Positions 1 to 5,206 of a stretch of 5,206 bases of DNA are shown one piece after another. The notes under the pieces are model-generated. The model was not told where the DNA came from. It saw nothing but the letters and a program-made list of their open reading frames with translations, and made no database searches. Position numbers and translations under genes: made by a program. Position 1 is the first letter of the stretch. Every line of letters starts with the position of its first letter. The stretch spans positions 1 through 5,206 of the forward strand of contig JAKIUS010000155.1 in assembly GCA_021647445.1 (NCBI GenBank), in the 5' to 3' direction. The stretch comes from Geopsychrobacter sp. (GTDB lineage: Bacteria > Desulfobacterota > Desulfuromonadia > Desulfuromonadales > Geopsychrobacteraceae).

Positions 1-15
1 GACCGCACTGTTATC

Positions 16-2004
16 TCAGCCCTCGGTTTCGTCAGATTCCGACGGTTTTCCGGTTGCAGCCTTCTCAGTCGAGGCTGTAGCTTTCTCAGTCGAGGTTGTA
101 GCCTTCTCAGTCGAGGCTGTAGCTTTCTCAGTCGGGGCTGCAGCTTTCTCAGTCGGGGCTGCAGCTTTCTCAGTCGGAGCTGTAGCTTTCTCAGTCGGGG
201 TTGCAGCTTCAGACTTCGGCGGAAAAACGATATTCTTCACCTCGGCCCCGTCAAGGGTCTCCCGTTCGAGAAGGGCCTCGGCCAGATCGATCAACTGACT
301 GTGATGATCACTCAATAGGCTCTTGGTTTGCTGATAGTTCTCCTGCACGATGCGGCGAATCTCACCGTCGATCTCAATCGCAGTCGCTTCGCTATAATTC
401 TTCATATGCCCCATATCGCGGCCGAGGAAAACTTCTCCACCCTCCTTCTCGCCGAAGGTCAATGGTCCAATTTTCTCACTCATGCCCCATTCACAAACCA
501 TCTTACGCGCGATAGCCGTAACTCGGTCGAGATCATTACTGGCTCCACTGGTGACCGATTCAAAGGTTAATTCTTCAGCAATCCGCCCCCCCAACAGTGC
601 GCAAATCTTGATATTCAAGCCGGTAGCCGTCTCGTTATATTTCTCTTCAGCGGGCAGATACATAGTAACGCCAAGGGCACGTCCACGCGGAATGATCGAA
701 ACCTTATGCACCGGATCAGACCCTGAGGTCAAAATAGAGACAAGTGCATGACCAGCTTCGTGATAGGCGGTCACCTTCTTCTCCTCTTCAGAAATCACCA
801 TCGAACGACGTTCCGCCCCCATCAGGACCTTGTCTTTGGCCGCTTCAAAATCACTATTATCGACCTGCGACTTGTTGTTCCGCGCAGCCAGCAGGGCCGC
901 TTCATTGATGAGATTGGCCAGATCGGCACCGGAAAACCCCGGGGTGCCCTTGGCAATCACATCGAGATTGACGTCGTCACTCATCGGCACCTTGCGTGAA
1001 TGAACCTGGAGGATACGACTACGCCCCCTGATATCAGGGCGAGGCACCACGACCTGACGATCAAAACGGCCAGGCCGCAACAAGGCTGGGTCAAGGACAT
1101 CGGGACGATTGGTCGCCGCAACCAGAATAACCCCCTCATTCGATTCAAAACCATCCATTTCAACCAGCAGTTGATTGAGGGTCTGTTCACGTTCATCGTG
1201 CCCACCACCAAGTCCAGCACCACGATGACGACCCACTGCATCGATCTCATCGATGAAGATAATACAGGGTGCGTTCTTCTTCCCCTGCACAAACAGATCA
1301 CGGACCCGACTGGCACCGACGCCAACAAACATCTCGACAAAATCAGAACCGGAGATGGTAAAAAACGGGACACCAGCTTCCCCGGCGACAGATCGAGCCA
1401 ACAGGGTTTTACCGGTCCCCGGAGCGCCGACCAGGAGCACGCCCTTCGGAATTCTGCCGCCCAAACGGGTAAACTTCTTTGGATCCTTGAGAAATTCTAC
1501 AATCTCCTCAAGCTCCTGCTTCGCTTCATCGACCCCGGCGACATCCTTGAAGGTCACCAGGCCTTGGGTATCGGTCAACAGCTTGGCTTTACTCTTGCCG
1601 AAGCTCATCGCCTTGCCACCGCCGGACTGCATCTGACGCATGAAGAAAATCCACACCCCAATCAACAGCAGAATCGGCCCCCAGGAGATCAATAGCGTAA
1701 ACCAGAAACCTTGGTCATCAACCGGCTTAGCCTCGATCGTGATGCCCTTCTTTTTTAACTCGGGGATCAACTCCATATCGGGTGGCGCCGTGGTCAGAAA
1801 TTTGGTTCCATCCTCCAGGGTTCCCGAAATTTGCGCTCCCTGAATGGTGACATCCAACACCCGACCGGACTCAATATTCCCTAACAGTTCGGTATAGTTG
1901 ATTTTTTTCTGATCACTTCCGCGCTGACTCATCATATTGAAGAGCATAATCATCAACAATGAGATGACCAGCCACAGAGCAAGATTTTTCTGAAATTGGC
2001 TCAC
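16..2004 (-). CDS. ftsH: ATP-dependent zinc metalloprotease FtsH
   Basis: FtsH is a hexameric inner-membrane AAA+ protease that degrades misfolded membrane proteins and selected cytosolic regulators. The 662-residue product is complete. A first membrane segment lies at about residues 8-25, a periplasmic region follows to about 100, and a second membrane segment spans about 102-122. The AAA+ module has Walker A GAPGTGKT (193-200), pore motif MFVGVG (225-230), Walker B IIFIDEID (248-255) and a second region of homology ending RPGRFDR (about 298-316). The protease domain has HEAGH (415-419), with Asp491 in SGASND as the likely third zinc ligand. The start is GTG (2002-2004), preceded by AGGGGG four bases upstream. 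The body is a standard FtsH; the odd part is the tail after about residue 598, a seven-fold repeat rich in Ala, Thr, Glu and Lys. The gene lies 97 bp downstream of tilS on the same strand and is probably cotranscribed with it. Confidence 0.97.
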   Translation of the reverse strand: MSQFQKNLALWLVISLLMIMLFNMMSQRGSDQKKINYTELLGNIESGRVLDVTIQGAQISGTLEDGTKFLTTAPPDMELIPELKKKGITIEAKPVDDQGFWFTLLISWGPILLLIGVWIFFMRQMQSGGGKAMSFGKSKAKLLTDTQGLVTFKDVAGVDEAKQELEEIVEFLKDPKKFTRLGGRIPKGVLLVGAPGTGKTLLARSVAGEAGVPFFTISGSDFVEMFVGVGASRVRDLFVQGKKNAPCIIFIDEIDAVGRHRGAGLGGGHDEREQTLNQLLVEMDGFESNEGVILVAATNRPDVLDPALLRPGRFDRQVVVPRPDIRGRSRILQVHSRKVPMSDDVNLDVIAKGTPGFSGADLANLINEAALLAARNNKSQVDNSDFEAAKDKVLMGAERRSMVISEEEKKVTAYHEAGHALVSILTSGSDPVHKVSIIPRGRALGVTMYLPAEEKYNETATGLNIKICALLGGRIAEELTFESVTSGASNDLDRVTAIARKMVCEWGMSEKIGPLTFGEKEGGEVFLGRDMGHMKNYSEATAIEIDGEIRRIVQENYQQTKSLLSDHHSQLIDLAEALLERETLDGAEVKNIVFPPKSEAATPTEKATAPTEKAAAPTEKAAAPTEKATASTEKATTSTEKATASTEKAATGKPSESDETEG
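62..208 (-). repeat. Seven 21-bp tandem repeats encoding the FtsH C-terminal tail
   Basis: Seven in-frame copies of a 21-bp unit begin at 62, 83, 104, 125, 146, 167 and 188, each opening with TTCTCAGTC on the plus strand. Units 1 and 3 are identical, as are units 4 and 5; the others differ at a few bases. On the coding strand each unit gives a heptapeptide of the form (P/S)TEKA(T/A)(A/T), placed between the conserved FtsH body and the final [11 protein letters not shown]. The copies differ mainly by Pro/Ser and Ala/Thr changes. Such a low-complexity, charge-balanced tail is probably disordered. The near-identity of the units suggests recent slippage expansion, so copy number may vary among strains. 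Confidence 0.95.
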
Positions 2005-2035
2005 AGGACCCCCTATGGAGTTCTTAGACTACAGC

Positions 2036-2052
2036 GGGCCGGAAATCGGCCC
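2036..2052. other. GC-rich hairpin between tilS and ftsH
   Basis: GGGCCG (2036-2041) and CGGCCC (2047-2052) form a perfect 6-bp stem around a 5-base loop, in the 97-bp gap upstream of ftsH. No U-tract follows on either strand, so it is not a canonical terminator. It could act as an mRNA processing or stability element in a tilS-ftsH transcript, or have no function. I saw no convincing ftsH promoter in this gap. Confidence 0.4.
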
Positions 2053-2101
2053 ACCAAATGGTATGAAATTGCTGAGAAAAACTATCATAAATGAACTAGA
2101 C

Positions 2102-3475
2102 TCACAAGGAGTTTGTATCCTTTTCAACCGCATCTAACAGCCGAATCACAAGGATTTTGTTACTTTTGTTGGTCGCTGGCCGTAGTGCGGAACGACGCAC
2201 CCCTACGAGCCACAAAATTTCATCCCGAAACAGCAGAAGAGGCAACAAAGATCGCTCTTCCCGCTCCAGCTTAGAATCGATCATAAAGTCCTTAAGCTTA
2301 CGTTGCCCACGCATCCCCGAAGGAGTGAAGCGATCCCCCGGCTGGACACTGCGAGCAGCCAGCGGAAACACCAGATCCTGCGCATCAAATTCGACCAAAC
2401 TGGAGACTTCGCCGCAGACACGATCCGTAAGTTCAGCACGCAGCCCCCTTCCGTCTGGCAGAATCAGGGTTTTCCCAAGCGCTAGCTCCAAAGAAAAGGG
2501 AACAGACTGCGGGGCGCTACGACGGAACCAGACAGATTCATAACGACGCGCCACCCAGCAAGCGGGAAGATCGATAGAGGCCTGCGGACGTGCCCCCCCG
2601 ATCAAGCCCTGCAGAGACTCCAGATGGACAGATTCGATCCCCCGCAGATCCCCGCGCACACGCTCCAACGCGGACCGCAGCAGACGGGCCCGCAACGCGG
2701 GATGACATTTCAGCAGAGCCGCCCGTCCTAGACGCAAACCGTCACTCTCAGAGATCAGCACCTTGGGCCAGAAGAGATCGATCTGCTCCTGCCAGAAATC
2801 TTCCTCCTGCTGAAACTGATGGCTCAATGCGGCCAGACGTTCTTTAATCCGGGGATTATATGCGGTCAACTCCGGCAATAACTGGTGACGGATACGATTG
2901 CGCAGATAGACCGTTGACTCGTTACTGACATCTTCGACCCAGGTCAACTCACATTGTGCGGCATAATCAAGAATATCCTGGCGCGAGAAGGTCAGCAGCG
3001 GCCGCCACCAGAGACCGTCCCGGGTGCGCATGCCACACAAACCGGTTTTACCCGTGCCGCGCAACATCCTCTGCAGAAAGGTCTCGGCCTGGTCATCACG
3101 ATGATGGGCCAGCACAATATGACGACACCCCCCGGCATGCGCCTCAGACAACAACAACTCCCGCCGCATATCCCGGGCGGCCGTTTCAAGGCTGAGACGC
3201 CTCTGCTTCGCAATGGCAGGCACATTCACCTTCTCCAGGCGGCAAGCGATGCCCTGCTTGCGACACAGCTCCGCGACAAAAAGTGCGTCTGCAGCACTTT
3301 CGGAGCGAATCTGATGGTCAAGGTGCCAGACCCGCAGGGGCGGCACCGTACCGGGCAATCGACTAAAGAGATCGAGCAGCACCACAGAATCGACGCCACC
3401 CGAAACCGCCAGTAGCAACGGATGAGCGGGATCAAGTTGTGCCTCTTGAACAATTTTTCTAAAGGTTCGTTCCAA
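2102..3475 (-). CDS. tilS: tRNA(Ile)-lysidine synthetase TilS
   Basis: TilS is a cytosolic enzyme that uses ATP and lysine to convert C34 of the CAU-anticodon tRNA-Ile2 to lysidine. This changes both its charging (Met to Ile) and its decoding (AUG to AUA). With the start chosen here the product is 457 residues, normal for the long TilS form. The PP-loop ATP motif SGGVDS is at 25-30. The conserved AHHRDDQAET segment is at about 123-132, and the family-typical NESTVYLRNRIRHQLLPEL stretch at about 185-203. The TilS C-terminal domain follows, including RSVQPGDRFTPSGMRGQRKL at about 375-394. The start is TTG at 3473-3475 with GAGG five bases upstream. A longer frame opens at a TTG at 3527-3529, but that codon sits inside the terminator of the tRNA operon. 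The gene follows tRNA-Met and precedes ftsH. Confidence 0.93.
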   Translation of the reverse strand: MERTFRKIVQEAQLDPAHPLLLAVSGGVDSVVLLDLFSRLPGTVPPLRVWHLDHQIRSESAADALFVAELCRKQGIACRLEKVNVPAIAKQRRLSLETAARDMRRELLLSEAHAGGCRHIVLAHHRDDQAETFLQRMLRGTGKTGLCGMRTRDGLWWRPLLTFSRQDILDYAAQCELTWVEDVSNESTVYLRNRIRHQLLPELTAYNPRIKERLAALSHQFQQEEDFWQEQIDLFWPKVLISESDGLRLGRAALLKCHPALRARLLRSALERVRGDLRGIESVHLESLQGLIGGARPQASIDLPACWVARRYESVWFRRSAPQSVPFSLELALGKTLILPDGRGLRAELTDRVCGEVSSLVEFDAQDLVFPLAARSVQPGDRFTPSGMRGQRKLKDFMIDSKLEREERSLLPLLLFRDEILWLVGVRRSALRPATNKSNKILVIRLLDAVEKDTNSL

Positions 3476-3480
3476 AGAGA

Positions 3481-3484
3481 CCTC
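3481..3484 (-). promoter_or_regulatory. Ribosome binding site deciding the tilS start
   Basis: GAGG on the minus strand, five bases before the TTG at 3473-3475. It supports this internal start over upstream TTG codons at 3497-3499 and 3527-3529. The resulting protein begins MERTFRKIV, about the usual distance before the PP-loop in TilS proteins. Confidence 0.55.
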
Positions 3485-3525
3485 GTAAGTGATACGCAAA
3501 CTTGAAAGCCCGCTACAGAAGTATA

Positions 3526-3560
3526 CCAAAAAGGCCCTCCCCGAAAACGGAAAGGGCCTT
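3526..3560 (-). terminator. Rho-independent terminator of the tRNA operon
   Basis: On the minus strand an 8-bp stem (plus-strand AAGGCCCT 3531-3538 pairing with AGGGCCTT 3553-3560) encloses a two-base internal mismatch, a CCG/CGG extension and an AAAA loop (3544-3547). It is followed by a run of five T's that includes the last two stem bases. It starts six bases after the encoded CCA of tRNA-Met and ends before tilS. This implies that the tRNAs are a separate transcription unit and that tilS either has its own promoter or depends on read-through. Confidence 0.85.
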
Positions 3561-3565
3561 CATTA

Positions 3566-3642
3566 TGGTGGCGGTGCAGAGATTCGAACTCCGGACACTG
3601 CGGATATGAGCCGCATGCTCTAACCAACTGAGCTACACCGCC
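3566..3642 (-). tRNA. tRNA-Met (CAU), probably the elongator
   Basis: A complete 77-nt cloverleaf with encoded CCA. The acceptor stem is GGCGGTG/CACCGCC with discriminator A73. The D-stem is GCTC/GAGC, the anticodon stem is TGCGG/CCGCA with loop CTCATAT, and the T-loop is TTCGAAT. The paired first base and the absence of a GGG/CCC anticodon stem rule out the initiator. A CAU anticodon is also carried by tRNA-Ile2, the TilS substrate. The GGCGGTG acceptor stem resembles bacterial elongator Met genes more than Ile2, so Met is preferred without certainty. It is the last gene of the tRNA operon. Confidence 0.88.
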
Positions 3643-3655
3643 GTGTAACTATCTT

Positions 3656-3671
3656 AACCCCATACAGGGTT
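3656..3671 (-). other. Small hairpin in the spacer between the two Met tRNAs
   Basis: AACCC (3656-3660) and GGGTT (3667-3671) form a 5-bp stem with a 6-base loop in the 36-nt spacer between tRNA-fMet and tRNA-Met. No U-tract follows on the minus strand. A role in precursor processing is possible but is only an inference. Confidence 0.3.
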
Positions 3672-3678
3672 GTTAACT

Positions 3679-3755
<77 letters not shown>

Positions 3756-3765
3756 ACATAAGGAG

Positions 3766-3840
3766 TGGATGGGGTGGAGGGATTCGAACCCCCGAATGGC
3801 AGGACCAAAACCTGCTGCCTTACCACTTGGCGACACCCCA
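3766..3840 (-). tRNA. tRNA-Gln (UUG)
   Basis: A 75-nt tRNA with anticodon TTG in loop TTTTGGT between GCAGG and CCTGC. The acceptor stem is TGGGGTG/CACCCCA, with the weak U1-A72 pair typical of bacterial tRNA-Gln, and CCA is encoded. The discriminator base reads as U73 rather than the G73 of E. coli and B. subtilis tRNA-Gln. It is the first gene of the operon, about 30 nt downstream of the predicted transcription start. Confidence 0.95.
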
Positions 3841-3875
3841 ATAAATGGAGAGGCTATTGCCTGTTTGCGGTCAGA

Positions 3876-3904
3876 ATTATAATGCATTTAACTCCCAATG
3901 TCAA
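3876..3904 (-). promoter_or_regulatory. Consensus sigma-70 promoter of the tRNA operon
   Basis: On the minus strand, TTGACA (3899-3904) and TATAAT (3876-3881) are both perfect consensus hexamers separated by exactly 17 bases. The predicted start, near 3869, lies about 30 bases before tRNA-Gln. A promoter this strong is what a stable-RNA operon is expected to have. It also shows that the tRNA side of the lineage junction is intact at least as far as 3904. Confidence 0.9.
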
Positions 3905-3915
3905 GGGTTTTTAGA

Positions 3916-3921
3916 TATAAT
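3916..3921 (+). promoter_or_regulatory. Probable -10 element of the ribB promoter
   Basis: TATAAT lies on the plus strand, preceded by a T-rich stretch (3908-3912), with no convincing -35 box. This pattern, a good -10 with upstream T-rich sequence, is typical of Campylobacterota sigma-70 promoters. The predicted start near 3928 gives a leader of about 26 nt before the ATG. If correct, the incoming segment includes sequence from at least 3916. Confidence 0.5.
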
Positions 3922-3942
3922 TTTGCAAACTTTAAAATTGAA

Positions 3943-3947
3943 TGGAG
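3943..3947 (+). promoter_or_regulatory. Ribosome binding site deciding the ribB start
   Basis: TGGAG, six bases before the ATG at 3954. An in-frame ATG at 3942 overlaps this site and has no Shine-Dalgarno sequence of its own, so 3954 is chosen. The protein then begins MPIQRVEQAI, a normal start for this family. Confidence 0.75.
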
Positions 3948-3953
3948 TTATAT

Positions 3954-4979
3954 ATGCCGATTCAGCGTGTAGAGCAGGCTATAGAAGATATAAAACGCGG
4001 TAAAATGGTTGTAATGATAGATGATGAAGACAGGGAGAATGAAGGCGACCTTGTCTACGCCGCCACATTTTCGACACCGGAGAAGGTGAACTTTATGGCT
4101 ACTGAAGCTAAGGGGCTTATTTGTGTAGCTATATCTAAAGGTATCGCCGAGAGGCTGAGTCTTGAGCCTATGGTTCAAAACAACGACTCCCAGCACGAGA
4201 CAGCATTTACTGTATCTGTGGATGCAAAAGAGGCTACGACAGGAATATCGGCTTATGAGCGAGACATGACCATAAGAGTGCTGGCAAACCCTGTAAGCAC
4301 TCCTGAAGATTTTGTACGCCCGGGGCACATTTTCCCTCTCATCGCAAAAGAGGGCGGTGTTTTGGTGCGAACTGGCCATACGGAAGGTTCTGTTGACATC
4401 TGCAAGCTCTCAGGCGTTACGCCCGCTGCGGTAATATGCGAAATAATGCGAGAAGATGGCCAAATGGCGCGTCGAGACGACTTGGAACTTTTCGCAAAAA
4501 AACATAATCTAAATATAGTCTATATATCTGATATAGTCGAATACCGACTTTTAAACGAGAGATTAGTGCGCGAAACTAAAGAAGAGGAGATACTATTTTT
4601 TGACACCAGGGTTACAAAAAAGAGTTTTGTAGATCACCAGGGCAAAGAGCACTATGCCATTATATTCTACAAACTGCATGAAACTGAGAACGTAAAATTT
4701 CATAATATAGGGCCTGATGCCGAGCTTTTGCTCAACTCCCATCGCTACAATCAGCTTATAGGCTCAATAGAGTATCTTAAAAAGAACGGAGGAGTACTCA
4801 TATTTCTCAATAGCCAGGATGCATCAGGCGATACAATGAAAGAGTTCGGCATAGGTGCTCAGATTCTGGCCGAACTCGGCATCAAAAACATAAAGCTGCT
4901 TGTATCTAGCAAAGGACGAGAGTTTGTCGGTCTCGGCGGCTTTGGACTCGATATTGTAGAAGAGATAGAGATAAAGTAG
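3954..4979 (+). CDS. ribB: 3,4-dihydroxy-2-butanone-4-phosphate synthase with degenerate GTP cyclohydrolase II domain
   Basis: The enzyme makes DHBP from ribulose 5-phosphate, the four-carbon precursor of riboflavin. Residues 1 to about 200 of 341 are a complete DHBP synthase domain. The acidic Mg-binding loop DDEDRENEGD is at 23-32, FVRPGHIFPL at 120-129 and RTGHTEGSVDI at 139-149, with His142 as the likely metal ligand; REDGQMAR is at 166-173. Residues from about 201 resemble GTP cyclohydrolase II in fold and length and end with the family-like FGIGAQILAELGI and VGLGGFGLDIVE segments. However, this half contains no cysteine, so the zinc triad is gone, and the usual HRxEGRGIGL-type catalytic segment reads LNSQDASGD. 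The first enzyme activity is therefore expected and the second is not. Degenerate RibBA proteins of this kind are known in Campylobacterota, which carry a separate ribA. AT-rich codons, with many ATA Ile, contrast with ftsH and tilS. Often labelled ribBA. Confidence 0.93.
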   Translation: MPIQRVEQAIEDIKRGKMVVMIDDEDRENEGDLVYAATFSTPEKVNFMATEAKGLICVAISKGIAERLSLEPMVQNNDSQHETAFTVSVDAKEATTGISAYERDMTIRVLANPVSTPEDFVRPGHIFPLIAKEGGVLVRTGHTEGSVDICKLSGVTPAAVICEIMREDGQMARRDDLELFAKKHNLNIVYISDIVEYRLLNERLVRETKEEEILFFDTRVTKKSFVDHQGKEHYAIIFYKLHETENVKFHNIGPDAELLLNSHRYNQLIGSIEYLKKNGGVLIFLNSQDASGDTMKEFGIGAQILAELGIKNIKLLVSSKGREFVGLGGFGLDIVEEIEIK

Positions 4980-5070
4980 CACAAAAAAGTTTTTGCGATT
5001 TATGCTGTTTTAAAATTTTTACGATGCGCAGCTTGCTGTACCATAAAACATCTTATTAATGGGATAAAAA

Positions 5071-5106
5071 ATGAAAATACGGGTCTATTATGAGGACTCC
5101 TTTTAG
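5071..5106 (+). pseudogene. ybgC: Truncated 5' end of a YbgC-type acyl-CoA thioesterase gene
   Basis: An ATG at 5071, preceded by a weak GGGA at 5061-5064, encodes MKIRVYYED and then Ser, Phe and a stop. YbgC/FadM-like hotdog thioesterases of Campylobacterota begin in just this way and continue with a TDAGGVVYH-like catalytic stretch. Here the match ends at codon 9, about position 5097, and the sequence changes character. The rest of the gene is missing in all frames of the remaining 100 bases. I read this as a gene cut by a rearrangement, an insertion or an assembly join. The identification rests on nine residues, so it is suggestive rather than proven. The 91-nt gap after ribB (4980-5070) is AT-rich and shows no clear terminator. 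Confidence 0.55.
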
Positions 5107-5128
5107 GGTCAAATTGGCGAAATATGCC

Positions 5129-5206
5129 CTATTCTTGGGGCTTCTTCTTTTCCAAAAAATCAATAACAGTCATTTTAAGTGTAAAAATGGTCACCATTTT
5201 GGTAAC
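5129..5206 (-). CDS. Possible 3' end of an unknown gene, cut by the window edge
   Basis: A minus-strand frame is open from the window edge to a TAG at 5129-5131. Its last residues, from an internal ATG at 5171-5173, read MTVIDFLEKKKPQE. The lysine-rich end could be the C terminus of a protein whose body lies outside the window. Only 25 codons are visible and no family is recognised. A chance open frame in AT-rich sequence is equally possible. Confidence 0.2.
   Translation of the reverse strand, partial: VTKMVTIFTLKMTVIDFLEKKKPQE
5184..5200. repeat. Perfect inverted repeat at the right edge
   Basis: AAAATGGT (5184-5191) and ACCATTTT (5193-5200) are exact inverted repeats around one central C. 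CATTTT also occurs at 5171-5176, so the motif appears three times in 30 bases in alternating orientation. This could be an operator for a dimeric regulator or part of a mobile-element end. Its partner, if any, lies outside the window. Confidence 0.55.

Noticed and set aside
62..208. CRISPR-like array
   Set aside because: The 21-bp units are contiguous, have no spacers, and are in frame within ftsH.
1000..1695. Long plus-strand open frame (231 codons) and several shorter ones antisense to ftsH
   Set aside because: They lie wholly inside a strongly conserved ftsH, resemble no known family, and have no plausible ribosome binding context. They are by-products of codon bias on the other strand.
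2954..3415. Plus-strand open frames antisense to tilS
   Set aside because: They cover the conserved PP-loop region of TilS and have low-complexity, family-less translations.
3476..3529. Upstream extension of tilS to a TTG at 3527-3529
   Set aside because: The codon is in the U-tract of the tRNA terminator and has no Shine-Dalgarno sequence. The extra 18 residues do not look like a TilS N terminus.
3226..3627. Minus-strand frame running from within tilS through the terminator into tRNA-Met
   Set aside because: It overlaps a tRNA, a terminator and the conserved part of tilS in another frame.
3942..3953. Four-residue longer ribB start at 3942
   Set aside because: The ATG overlaps the TGGAG ribosome binding site of the ATG at 3954.
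4980..5040. Terminator after ribB
   Set aside because: The A/T runs and a short CAGC/GCTG pairing near 5029-5038 do not form a GC stem followed by a T-run.

Overview
The window joins sequence of two different characters. Positions 1 to about 3905 have moderate-to-high GC, are coded entirely on the minus strand, and look like a Desulfuromonadales-type deltaproteobacterium (Geobacter/Desulfuromonas/Pelobacter relatives). This placement is inferred from protein and tRNA style, not from a search. Positions from about 3906 to about 5097 are visibly AT-rich, coded on the plus strand, and look like Campylobacterota (Sulfurimonas/Sulfuricurvum-like). The last ~100 bases, after an abrupt break inside a gene, are of unknown origin.

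Layout, read along minus-strand transcription: a promoter with perfect consensus -35 and -10 boxes (3876-3904) drives a three-tRNA operon, Gln(UUG), initiator fMet(CAU) and elongator Met(CAU). A rho-independent terminator at 3526-3560 closes the operon. Next come tilS (tRNA-Ile lysidine synthetase) and ftsH (membrane AAA+ zinc protease). FtsH ends in an unusual tail made of seven 21-bp tandem repeats. tilS next to ftsH is a familiar bacterial arrangement. Here tilS, whose product lets a CAU-anticodon tRNA read AUA as isoleucine, lies just downstream of two other CAU-anticodon tRNAs.

On the plus strand, diverging from the tRNA operon, is a complete riboflavin-pathway gene (ribB/ribBA type, 3954-4979). 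Its N-terminal DHBP synthase domain is intact, while its GTP-cyclohydrolase-II-like C-terminal half lacks the zinc cysteines and catalytic segment. It is followed by what looks like the first nine codons of a YbgC-type thioesterase gene (from 5071). That reading frame is cut off at about 5097 and runs into a stop. After the break there is a near-perfect palindrome and a possible 3' end of a minus-strand gene.

The main question is whether the ribB-ybgC' fragment is a real transferred segment in a deltaproteobacterial genome or a metagenome assembly chimera. Both edges carry the same hexamer TTTTAG, which fits either a short target duplication or a microhomology join. I found no phage, CRISPR, toxin-antitoxin or other undescribed system.
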